From contig JAHJCS010000092.1 in NCBI GenBank assembly GCA_018812465.1, forward strand, positions 1 to 16,958: DNA of 16,958 bases, read 5' to 3'. Each line of letters starts with the position of its first letter. Positions within the stretch are counted from its first letter, which is position 1. Made by a program: the position numbers and the translations under genes. This DNA comes from Nanobdellota archaeon (GTDB lineage: Archaea; Nanobdellota; Nanobdellia; Woesearchaeales; UBA12501). Under the pieces are notes generated by a model. It was not told the DNA's origin, made no database searches, and was given only the letters and a program-made list of their open reading frames with translations. Positions 1 through 6,595 of the stretch are shown here, piece after piece.

Positions 1-795
1 GCCTATATGATAAACCCATCTCCAGTGTTCTATAATCTTATCACAGGATCCCCTCAGATGCTGAAAGGATTTATCTCAGATCTTGGAGGCCCTATAGGGA
101 TAGGAGCGTTCTATCTTATGCTGGTCATTATTGGTCTGGTGTACTCTTGGCAGGAGAACCGGAAATATTACCCGCTTTATATGATACTGGTTTTATACAC
201 GATCTCATTCTACTTTGCAAGAGGGTATGTGCTTGGTTATATGAATTTCTTTATGGTAGTCTTTGCAGCACAGGGAATAAAGATAATAAAAGATCTTAAC
301 TGGCAGATGAAGATGATAAAAAACCTTACTTTCATTGTCATTGCATGCGGCCTGCTTTTTTCCATGATATCATTCTCAGGCAGACTGGCAGAAATGCCTC
401 CTAATGAGAATATGGAAATAGGGTTTGACTGGTTAAAGCAGAACTCAAAACCGGATGATGTTGTCCTATCCCATTATTCAAATGGTTATTTTATAGAATA
501 TTATGCTTCAAGGCCTGTGCTTATGGACAGTTATATAAGCCATATCCAGGACTTCAACCAGAAATATCTTGATTCATATGATCTTTTCAACACTTATGAG
601 CTGAAACACGCTGAAGAGATCCTAAAAAAATATGGAATAGTCTATATTGTGGTCACAAAAGACATGAAAGAAGGTATTGTATGGGAATCTCCTGATGAAG
701 GATTACTGCATCTTATGAAAGACCCAGAGGCATTCAAGAGCGTTTATATCTCAGAAGAATTAGAGATCTGGAAATATCTGAAGAAACCCCAGTAA
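1..795 (+). CDS. Multi-span membrane glycosyltransferase, C-terminal part (5' cut by window edge)
   Basis: The frame is open from base 1 (GCC TAT ATG), so the ATG at 7 is probably internal and the N-terminus lies outside the window. What remains, about 264 residues, has hydrophobic segments near residues 30-50, 57-75 and 103-122 (numbered from the ATG at 7), followed by a soluble tail of about 140 residues. The tail contains a WLKQNSKPDDVVLSHYSNGY stretch and then 'RPVLMDSYIS', the type of motif found in the C-terminal extracytoplasmic domain of STT3/AglB-like and PMT-like (GT-C fold) enzymes, which transfer lipid-linked sugars outside the membrane. The exact family is not proven because the catalytic N-terminal loops are missing. 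It lies 23 nt upstream of another glycosyltransferase on the same strand, so the two are probably one transcript. Confidence 0.6.
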   Translation, partial: AYMINPSPVFYNLITGSPQMLKGFISDLGGPIGIGAFYLMLVIIGLVYSWQENRKYYPLYMILVLYTISFYFARGYVLGYMNFFMVVFAAQGIKIIKDLNWQMKMIKNLTFIVIACGLLFSMISFSGRLAEMPPNENMEIGFDWLKQNSKPDDVVLSHYSNGYFIEYYASRPVLMDSYISHIQDFNQKYLDSYDLFNTYELKHAEEILKKYGIVYIVVTKDMKEGIVWESPDEGLLHLMKDPEAFKSVYISEELEIWKYLKKPQ

Positions 796-818
796 AAAGA
801 GAGCATAGAAAAAAGAGG

Positions 819-1856
819 ATGGCAAGAATAATCTATGGTGTTTGCGGAGAGGGAATGGGCCATGCTATAAGGAGCAGGCCTGTGCTTGATCACCTTTCAA
901 GCAAACATAATCTAGAGATATTCTCAAGCAAAAGAGCTCATGATTATCTATCCAGCTGTTTTAAGAATGTCAATAGAGTGCCTGGAGCATATATAGATTA
1001 CAACAGGAACAGTGTCCTCAGGTTTAAGACAGTGCTATCTTTCCTAAAGGCAGTCCCTGGGATACTAGGTTCTATCAGAAATATGATTAAGATAATAGAA
1101 TCATTCAAGCCAGACTTGATGATATCTGATTATGAAATAGTAACAGCTTATGCTGCAATGATCAAGGGAATTCCTCTGATAAGTATTGACAACCAGAATA
1201 TAATCAGAGAGCGTCTTTGTTTTCCTAAGAAATATCTTAGAGGATATCTAGAGACCAAGATAGTGAATAGGATAAATATACCAAAAGCTGACCATTATAT
1301 TGTGACCTCATTCTTCATGCCAGAGAGCAAGCCAACCAAGATAAAGCTTGTTCCCCCAATACTCAGAAAGAGCATATTGACAGCTAATCCTAAAGAGAAA
1401 GATTATGTTCTTGTGTACCAGACAACTGACACAAACAAAGAGCTGATAGAGGCTCTTAAAGAGATTGACATGGATTTTATTGTGTCAGGCTTCAGGAAAA
1501 ATAAAAGAGAAGGTAATATTACCTTTGTGAAGTTCAAAGAAGATAGGTTTGTGGAGCATCTGTCAGGATGCAAGGCACTTATAACTAACGGAGGTTTCAC
1601 CCTGATATCAGAAGCTTTACATCTGGGCAAACCTATACTCTCAATACCTGTAAAAGACCAGTTTGAGCAGACCCTAAATGCATTCTACTTGGATAAGATG
1701 GGTTATGGCAGATTCGCTGATAAAACAAGCAAAGAAGAGATCGAGAGATTCATCAAAGAGAATAATAAATACAGAAAAAAGCTAAGAAACTATAAAAAAC
1801 AGGATAATTCAATAGTTCTAAAGAATATAGATAGGATTATTGATGATGTCTGTTAG
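819..1856 (+). CDS. TIGR00661/MJ1255-type glycosyltransferase (GT-B fold)
   Basis: This 345-residue protein has the two-domain layout of GT-B glycosyltransferases. The N-terminus has the glycine-rich acceptor-side loop GEGMGHAIRS (residues 10-19), and the C-terminal half has the nucleotide-sugar motif ITNGGFTLISEALHLGKP followed by DQFEQ (about residues 255-284). These match the archaeal MJ1255/VC2487 family, related to MurG and UDP-glucuronosyltransferases. It has no signal peptide or clear membrane span, so it is probably cytosolic and peripheral, making a glycolipid or surface glycan intermediate. AGAGG lies immediately before the ATG, which is unusually close for a ribosome binding site. 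The 3' end overlaps the convergent gene at 1837 by 20 nt. The sugar substrate cannot be told from sequence. Confidence 0.8.
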   Translation: MARIIYGVCGEGMGHAIRSRPVLDHLSSKHNLEIFSSKRAHDYLSSCFKNVNRVPGAYIDYNRNSVLRFKTVLSFLKAVPGILGSIRNMIKIIESFKPDLMISDYEIVTAYAAMIKGIPLISIDNQNIIRERLCFPKKYLRGYLETKIVNRINIPKADHYIVTSFFMPESKPTKIKLVPPILRKSILTANPKEKDYVLVYQTTDTNKELIEALKEIDMDFIVSGFRKNKREGNITFVKFKEDRFVEHLSGCKALITNGGFTLISEALHLGKPILSIPVKDQFEQTLNAFYLDKMGYGRFADKTSKEEIERFIKENNKYRKKLRNYKKQDNSIVLKNIDRIIDDVC

Positions 1857-2517
1857 TGCTAAAAGCTCTACTAAAGAGATTATAATGTTTATCAATCACA
1901 AAAGCGCCTATAAATATTATGCCTCCCAACAGGTTGTTCACAAGGTCCATGCAGGCATTCTCCCATGGCCCCTCAAGAGGTGACTGATCGCCTGCACCAA
2001 ACTCCATGAAGCCTTCTCCAATACCAAACATATTAAATCCTAGAAACTCGTTTATCTCGTTTATAGCTCCAAAACCCATCATTGCTAGCAGGATAAAGAT
2101 AAAAACAGTATAATTGCTTCTGAAAGCTTTCCTAAGAAAAGGATATGACACAGAAGAGAAAGCCAGAGCAAAGAAGCCAAAACCTATTGAATGAGCAATC
2201 CAATCATAATGATATCCCAGCTGGGGAGCGCCATAAAGATTGCCTATATAAAACTCATTATAAGGGATTATGCTGTACAAACCTAGAACATTAAAGAATA
2301 AGCCTATTGCAAGAAAAATGGGTACAGTCCTTCTGAATCCCACTTGGATATGAAGAAGATAAGCAAATCCCAAGAGGAGGACTGATGCAAAAAGATCAAA
2401 TAATGGGGGAAAAGACTTGAAGAACAGAGCAAGCAATGCCTGAATCAGGTAGAACAGCATGCAGAATAGGAAAACCATAGATGTTCTATCAAATATTCTT
2501 TCCTTGATTGCAGACAT
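1837..2517 (-). CDS. Polytopic membrane protein, DUF2238/YjdF-like
   Basis: This 226-residue protein has about six hydrophobic segments (roughly residues 14-33, 41-57, 64-80, 107-123, 136-152 and 194-208). Polar conserved-looking residues cluster in the second half: DWIAHS (H109), EINEFLG (E154, E157) and ENACMDLVNNLLGG (D191). This pattern of His, Glu and Asp facing a membrane core resembles the DUF2238/YjdF family of inner-membrane proteins, whose function is not established. AGAGGT sits seven bases before the ATG (plus strand 2523-2528), supporting this start. It follows the GT2 gene at 2567-3901 by 49 nt on the same strand and may be co-transcribed. The family call is from memory of motifs; function unknown. 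Confidence 0.6.
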   Translation of the reverse strand: MSAIKERIFDRTSMVFLFCMLFYLIQALLALFFKSFPPLFDLFASVLLLGFAYLLHIQVGFRRTVPIFLAIGLFFNVLGLYSIIPYNEFYIGNLYGAPQLGYHYDWIAHSIGFGFFALAFSSVSYPFLRKAFRSNYTVFIFILLAMMGFGAINEINEFLGFNMFGIGEGFMEFGAGDQSPLEGPWENACMDLVNNLLGGIIFIGAFVIDKHYNLFSRAFSTNRHHQ

Positions 2518-2566
2518 GAAAATACCTCTAACACTAGCATAAACACTCTATAACACCCCTTTTTTA

Positions 2567-3901
2567 TCACTTAGAGTAGTTTGTATCTTTATTCAGGAGA
2601 TACCACTCCATTGGCTTTCCAAGAATAGATTTGAAAATTCCTTTATTGACATAGAAAGTTGTGATTATGCCTATTGTGAATGAAGAAGCAAGCATCTTCA
2701 GGAAGTATTTTGTCTTCTTGGCCTTGTACAATGATACAAGGCTTGCTGCAATAAGGCCTGATGTCAGAATGATATTTATTCCGGTCTCTGTGGCAAATTT
2801 AGGGATATCGACAGGGCCAGGTGTTGCAGTTATAAAACTCAAGGTTCCAAAAGAAAAAAGAGCTAATATCATCACAGGAAGGGTATAACCGAATCCTGCA
2901 CAATAGCTCAATAGCTTCCTTCCAAAAGTTATCCTCTTGTTGAATATCAAACCTCTGCTATGCAGGATATATGATTTTATCACACCATACGCCCATCTCA
3001 TCTGCTGCTTGTAAAGATCCTTTGCTTTGTAAGGGACATCGCTGTAACACTCAAGTTCAGGAAGGTATATTATATTCTTGTTTGCCTTATGGAGCCTCAA
3101 TGCATATTCGACATCCTCAGTAAGACTTCCTGAAACCCAGCTTCCAAGCTTGATCAAATCATCTTTCTTCACAGCTTCTGCAGAACCGCATAATGATCCA
3201 GTGTTGAATCTTTCCATGAATGTGAGGACAATATGATGAAAAACATACACTATTGTAGAAGAAAGCACGGTGACTATGTTCTGATTGAAGTTATTGAAAT
3301 TCCATCTGGCCTGGACTGCTGAGATAGATTTATCATGGACAAAAGGCGCAATAAGCCTCTTGAGAAAATCCCTGTCAGGAGTGAAATCTGAATCAAATAT
3401 GACTATTATGTCTCCTTTGGAGTGCTTGAGCATATTGTTCAGATTACCAGGCTTAAATCCAATATTCTCCTTTCTCTTGTAGACCTTGACCTGGCTGTGC
3501 ATCTTTGCGAACTCCAGAAGCTTCTTTGAGACAGACTTATCATTGCTGTCATCTCCTATGAGTATCTCAAACTTGTTTTTAGGATAGTCAAAATCAAGGC
3601 ATCTCTCAGCGCATCTCAATGCGATTATCTCATTCCTTGTTGGAATCTGTATTGTGACAGAAGGAGACTTGATTGCATCAAAGGCCTTTTCTTTGTGTCT
3701 TGGTTTATAGAATATTGAGAACACAGAGAGCACAAGATAGAATATGGTGATACCTATTGTTATATAGAGGAAAAAATAGAATATATCATCAAGGATGATA
3801 TGCGCAACATCCAATATTCCTCTTCCATGCGCAACATTCCATTCCAGAAAAGAGGAATTTAGCTGTAATATCCAATCAATGAACGTCATGATTACTCCCA
3901 T
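2567..3901 (-). CDS. Membrane family 2 glycosyltransferase (processive, BcsA/HasA-like)
   Basis: This 444-residue protein has the GT-A fold of family 2 with the hallmark motifs of processive synthases: the nucleotide-binding D-x-D (FDSDF, D170/D172), the catalytic-base motif TED (residues 261-263) and QQMRW (299-303), which holds the acceptor terminus. There are one or two membrane spans before the catalytic domain (about 36-65) and three or four after it (about 330-425), so the polymer or lipid-linked product is probably made on the cytosolic face and passed through the membrane. GAGGT nine bases upstream supports the ATG at 3901; a second in-frame ATG (residue 5, 3889) is also possible. A TATA-like element at 3963-3973 suggests its own promoter. 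The sugar is unknown. Confidence 0.8.
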   Translation of the reverse strand: MGVIMTFIDWILQLNSSFLEWNVAHGRGILDVAHIILDDIFYFFLYITIGITIFYLVLSVFSIFYKPRHKEKAFDAIKSPSVTIQIPTRNEIIALRCAERCLDFDYPKNKFEILIGDDSNDKSVSKKLLEFAKMHSQVKVYKRKENIGFKPGNLNNMLKHSKGDIIVIFDSDFTPDRDFLKRLIAPFVHDKSISAVQARWNFNNFNQNIVTVLSSTIVYVFHHIVLTFMERFNTGSLCGSAEAVKKDDLIKLGSWVSGSLTEDVEYALRLHKANKNIIYLPELECYSDVPYKAKDLYKQQMRWAYGVIKSYILHSRGLIFNKRITFGRKLLSYCAGFGYTLPVMILALFSFGTLSFITATPGPVDIPKFATETGINIILTSGLIAASLVSLYKAKKTKYFLKMLASSFTIGIITTFYVNKGIFKSILGKPMEWYLLNKDTNYSK

Positions 3902-3962
3902 GCCTTTTCTACCTCTTTTTGGAATTAAAAACCATATTTCTGACGCTAATCTGCCTTTTAAG

Positions 3963-3973
3963 CCAATATAAAG
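3963..3973 (-). promoter_or_regulatory. TATA box for the GT2 gene at 2567-3901
   Basis: On the minus strand this reads CTTTATATTGG. It is about 65 nt upstream of the ATG at 3901, implying a leader of roughly 35-40 nt that contains the GAGGT ribosome binding site at 3911-3915. The 89-nt gap upstream of this gene holds no other recognisable feature. Confidence 0.4.
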
Positions 3974-3990
3974 CCTGATTAATCTTTATT

Positions 3991-5247
3991 TTAATCTATG
4001 AAATACTTCTCCTTTAAAAATATTAGCTTTATAAGGCCTATTAAAACAATGATATTTAAAATTATCGTGTATGGAAAGTAAAAGAAGAGCCCAAAAAGGT
4101 TCTTGATGTGGCTTTTATCCCTGAACAAAATTAGTGCTTTGATTATCAGAAGGATGCTTATGATGCCTGAGAACACACCAAATACACTATAAATGGACAA
4201 TCCCCAATCAGGTATCTTGTAGATGACATATGCTGGACCTAGCAAAGTGAACCATCTGAAAAGATACATGAACAGCATGTAGAAAGTCTCTGTGTTATAA
4301 GGAAGCCAATAATATACCTGATATGCTATCAAAGGAAGTGAGATAAGTGCATAAAAAGACCACCAGTACTGGTTTAAAAAAAGAAATATTATAGAAGGGC
4401 TTGACTTCCTTGAGAAAAGATGTTTATTCTTCTTCAATGCCTGCAGCACTCCAGCCCACCACCTGGCTCTCTGCTTGACCAGACCTATAAGATTAGAAGG
4501 CACAAGGACATAACCAAAAGCATCATGCACATTCACCATCTTATACCCTGAAGAATAGATCTCAAGAGCTATGTCAGCATCCTCTGTTAAACACTCTTTC
4601 TTGAAGTATCCTATCTTCTCAAGCACTTTCCGCCTATAGCAGGCAAAAGCACCATAAAACCAGATTCCCTCATTGAAAAGCACAGAAAAGCTTTTCCTTA
4701 TAAGATTGTTATAGTGATATTCTACATTCTGAAAATAAGATAAAAGAGAGTTCCTGTTCCTAACAATGCAGGAGCCATTTGTAGCACCTACTTTCTTTGA
4801 GTGGAATGGTCTTACAAGCTCTCTTAAAGCATCCTTGTCAAGGATTGTATCAGCATCAACAGTGAATATTATCTCATTTCTTGACTTCTTTATGCCTATA
4901 TTCAGGCTCTCTGATTTTCCCCCATGATTTGCAGGGATTATCTTTAGAGGGTGTCTGGACCTATATAATCGCAATATCTTAAGTGTATGGTCCGTGCTTC
5001 CATCGTCTACAACAAGAATCTCTATCTTATCATGATTGTAGTTGAGAGCAGATATAGAATCAAGGCACTGCTTTATGTTCTTCTCTTCATTGTAGCATGG
5101 AATGACAACACTTACAGAAGGTTCATGATCATGCTTCTCCGGTTTCTTGAACAAAGAGATAAAAGAGGTTATGAATACAAGCGCAAGAAAGAGAAATAAC
5201 CCGCCAAATACAAAGACTCCTATTATCATGATTATATCAGCTGCCAT
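3991..5247 (-). CDS. Membrane family 2 glycosyltransferase (PgaC/IcaA-like)
   Basis: This 418-residue protein has an N-terminal membrane span (about residues 7-30), then a GT-A catalytic domain starting at SVVIPCYNEE (about 46-55). Motifs seen are VVDDGSTD (79-86), the D-x-D at TVDADT (D131/D133), TED (221-223) and QRARWW (259-264). Several membrane spans follow the catalytic domain. The set is typical of poly-N-acetylglucosamine and hyaluronan-type synthases, but the substrate cannot be assigned. It has the same motif order as the GT2 at 2567-3901, so the two are diverged paralogues. It starts nine nt after the stop of the DUF4190-like gene, so it is probably the third gene of an mbf1-DUF4190-GT2 operon. 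Confidence 0.8.
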   Translation of the reverse strand: MAADIIMIIGVFVFGGLFLFLALVFITSFISLFKKPEKHDHEPSVSVVIPCYNEEKNIKQCLDSISALNYNHDKIEILVVDDGSTDHTLKILRLYRSRHPLKIIPANHGGKSESLNIGIKKSRNEIIFTVDADTILDKDALRELVRPFHSKKVGATNGSCIVRNRNSLLSYFQNVEYHYNNLIRKSFSVLFNEGIWFYGAFACYRRKVLEKIGYFKKECLTEDADIALEIYSSGYKMVNVHDAFGYVLVPSNLIGLVKQRARWWAGVLQALKKNKHLFSRKSSPSIIFLFLNQYWWSFYALISLPLIAYQVYYWLPYNTETFYMLFMYLFRWFTLLGPAYVIYKIPDWGLSIYSVFGVFSGIISILLIIKALILFRDKSHIKNLFGLFFYFPYTIILNIIVLIGLIKLIFLKEKYFID

Positions 5248-5256
5248 GTCGATCTC

Positions 5257-5556
5257 TTAAATAATTATTCTTCCGGTTGAAGTGAGTATGAGCACAATAA
5301 GAGCATAAACAAATGAGATTGATGCAAAAACAACAGCCACTATAGATAAAGCCATACCCTCATGCTTTTCAGGGTCTCTCCTCACATTTCTTATGGCAGT
5401 GACGCCACAGTACAAAGAAGCAGGAAGGAATAAAAAAACATTGAATATTGGAACCCAGAAGAAAAGAGCGAGAATAATAGCAGCCCATGCATAACCTGAT
5501 TCTTTACTGGAAACATTATGCTTTCCTGAATTCCCTAATCTTTTATTCTTCTTCAT
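5257..5556 (-). CDS. Small two-span membrane protein, DUF4190-like
   Basis: A 99-residue protein with a basic N-terminus and two long hydrophobic segments (about residues 22-55 and 67-95). Between them is a short charged loop, 'AIRNVRRDPEKHEGMALSI', of the kind found in DUF4190 proteins, in which the second span follows a GxxLAI/GMALSI motif. The family function is unknown. Its start overlaps the end of mbf1 by 14 nt, so translation is probably coupled. It sits between a transcription coactivator and a polysaccharide synthase, so a role as an accessory membrane subunit for the synthase is possible but only inferred. Confidence 0.6.
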   Translation of the reverse strand: MKKNKRLGNSGKHNVSSKESGYAWAAIILALFFWVPIFNVFLFLPASLYCGVTAIRNVRRDPEKHEGMALSIVAVVFASISFVYALIVLILTSTGRIII

Positions 5557-6019
5557 CCTGTTTGACCTTGGTATGCTTTATCTTTATTGCATCTCCTATA
5601 GTGAACTCAGCAGTCTTTCTCTTTGTAGACATTGCCCCTCCTTTCTCGTCATAAGCCTCTACAAGGAGTATATTGAAGAACTTCTCAAGCTTCCTGGCCA
5701 CACTGAGGCTAGGCTCTGTCTGGCCTGATTCTATCTTCTGGATTATTGACTCTTTCTCGGCAATCTTTTTGGCCAGGTCTTCCTGAGTTATGCCCATCTG
5801 CTCTCTTTTTTGTTTTATTATCCTGCTGCAGCCAGCGACTATTATCTCCAAAAGTTCTGGTTTTGATTCTTTTACTATCTGCTGTTTCTTGAAGAACATC
5901 ACTGGACTGGCAAGAGTCTTGCCGAATTTTGAGCAATCCTTGCATACATTAAGCTCAGTGCCTTCTATCAAAGACCTTACAAGCTTCCCTTCTGCTCCGC
6001 ACATGTCACAGCTTGGCAT
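5543..6019 (-). CDS. mbf1: Archaeal multiprotein bridging factor 1 (aMBF1)
   Basis: This 158-residue protein has the two-part architecture of archaeal MBF1: an N-terminal zinc ribbon with paired cysteines (C4/C7 and C26/C29), then a Cro/XRE helix-turn-helix at about residues 66-125 (GITQEDLAKKIAEKESIIQK, then IESGQTEPS). Archaeal MBF1 is known as a ribosome- and transcription-associated factor. An acidic tail (KQDEEE) closes the protein. The ATG lies three bases after the stop codon of the yjbQ remnant upstream, and a TATA-like CAATATATTC inside that remnant (about 6065-6074) could drive it. The 3' end overlaps the DUF4190-like gene. Confidence 0.88.
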   Translation of the reverse strand: MPSCDMCGAEGKLVRSLIEGTELNVCKDCSKFGKTLASPVMFFKKQQIVKESKPELLEIIVAGCSRIIKQKREQMGITQEDLAKKIAEKESIIQKIESGQTEPSLSVARKLEKFFNILLVEAYDEKGGAMSTKRKTAEFTIGDAIKIKHTKVKQDEEE

Positions 6020-6022
6020 TTT

Positions 6023-6167
6023 TTAGCTCTCATTGATTGTTATCACAGCAGGTGTATGAGAGATGAATATATTGCACAACCCGGACTTTACCTTTGACTG
6101 CACAATAATCCCCCACTTTCTCTGTTATATCGACTATCTCATACTTTGATGATGTTGATATAACCAA
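6023..6167 (-). pseudogene. yjbQ: YjbQ/UPF0047 family remnant, frameshifted and truncated
   Basis: Reading the minus strand from TTG at 6167 gives LVISTSSKYEIVDITEKVG; after the G run at 6110-6114 the homology continues in another frame as GLCNIFISHTPAVITINES and then TAA (6025-6023). Together these match the first third of the YjbQ/UPF0047 family, where the pattern is '..ISTxxRYEIxDITxxV' followed by 'GxCxxFxPHTTAxVxxNE'. Removing one G from the five-G run restores a single frame of about 47 residues. The family is normally about 130-140 residues, so roughly two thirds of the C-terminus is missing and mbf1 begins three bases later. No ATG is seen; the frame is open right up to the tRNA-Cys end. 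YjbQ proteins have been linked to thiamine-phosphate synthase activity. The remnant is too short to be functional. Confidence 0.72.
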
Positions 6168-6180
6168 AGTATGCTGTATA

Positions 6181-6301
6181 AGGCGGTGCTGGGATTTGAA
6201 CCCAGAATCTTCGGGATCTACAGTTCATTGATGAATGCAGTTCATGCACCATCTCATCATCCCGTTGCAGCCGAATGCCTTAGCCGTTTGGCCACACCGC
6301 C
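6181..6301 (-). tRNA. tRNA-Cys: tRNA-Cys(GCA) with a 49-nt intron after position 37
   Basis: On the minus strand the acceptor GGCGGTG pairs with CACCGCC and is followed by U73, the cysteine discriminator. The D-stem is GCC/GGC, the anticodon stem TTCGG/CCGAA, the anticodon loop C-T-GCA-A-C, and the T-arm CTGGG/CCCAG around TTCAAAT. Exon 1 is 6301-6265 (37 nt) and exon 2 is 6215-6181 (35 nt); 6264-6216 is the intron. The splice sites form a textbook bulge-helix-bulge: CTGC (32-35) pairs with GTAG near the intron end, leaving three-base bulges AAC and ATC cut as AA^C and AT^C. The intron has its own helix, TGATGA/TCATCA. CCA is not encoded. Confidence 0.93.
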
Positions 6302-6309
6302 AGCGCAAA

Positions 6310-6337
6310 GAAAATCTCGAATAAAACCGGGATTTTC
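6310..6337 (-). other. Strong hairpin just upstream of tRNA-Cys
   Basis: The minus strand folds as GAAAATC paired with GATTTTC, extended inward past one C-A mismatch by CGG/TCG, with a six-base loop TTTTAT. It starts nine bases before the 5' end of tRNA-Cys, in the 103-nt spacer between the two tRNAs. The spacer also has a T run after the tRNA-Arg end (minus strand TCTTTTT, near 6346-6352). It could be a processing structure in a shared pre-tRNA transcript; the loop is also a weak TATA candidate for tRNA-Cys. Role unproven. Confidence 0.35.
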
Positions 6338-6404
6338 AAGCGTGTAAAAAGACAGACACACAGACTCACTGCATTTGTCTGGCATTGCCTTTATCTTTAT
6401 TATA

Positions 6405-6539
6405 CGGGCCCGGTGGGATTTGAACCCACGATCCCCAGCTTACTTTTGAACTAGTCCAAGATGAGTGAACCCAGCTCGTAGAAGGCTGGTGCCTTATTTA
6501 CCTTATGGATGAACCACATCCAGGCTAGGCTACGGGCCC
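6405..6539 (-). tRNA. tRNA-Arg: tRNA-Arg(UCU) with an anticodon-loop intron and an apparent D-loop intron
   Basis: The acceptor GGGCCCG pairs with CGGGCCC, followed by G73, usual for archaeal tRNA-Arg. The D-stem is GCCT/AGGC, the anticodon stem CCAGC/GCTGG, the loop CT-TCT-AA, the variable loop GGATC, and the T-arm GTGGG/CCCAC around TTCAAAT. The mature molecule is 75 nt but the gene is 135 nt, so 60 nt are extra. One insert (6478-6441, 38 nt) is at the standard 37/38 site; its helix GAGCTGG/CTAGTTC and a three-base-pair central helix (CTT/AAG) give a relaxed BHB. The other (about 6517-6496, 22 nt) is inside the D-loop, and removing it leaves the ordinary loop AGCCTGGATA. Boundaries of the D-loop insert can slide by two bases. 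No CCA is encoded. Confidence 0.9.
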
Positions 6540-6564
6540 TTTAATTCAAGAATTAAGCCTTTTG

Positions 6565-6576
6565 TTTATAAATATT
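6565..6576 (-). promoter_or_regulatory. TATA box for tRNA-Arg (and perhaps the tRNA pair)
   Basis: The minus strand reads AATATTTATAAA centred about 30 nt upstream of the first base of tRNA-Arg. This is the strongest TATA element near the two tRNA genes. Nothing as good is seen in the spacer ahead of tRNA-Cys, so both may come from one transcript. Confidence 0.5.
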
Positions 6577-6595
6577 ATGGAGTTGCCCAAAAAGA

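Noticed and set aside
5257..5556. DUF4190-like gene as a bacteriocin or toxin-antitoxin partner of the adjacent HTH protein
   Set aside because: The neighbour is a clear aMBF1 with zinc ribbon, not an antitoxin, and the small protein has ordinary two-span membrane features.
6180..6182. tRNA-Cys 3' end as an integration site of a mobile element
   Set aside because: Although a gene fragment begins right at the tRNA end, no direct repeat of the tRNA 3' end, integrase or element gene is visible.
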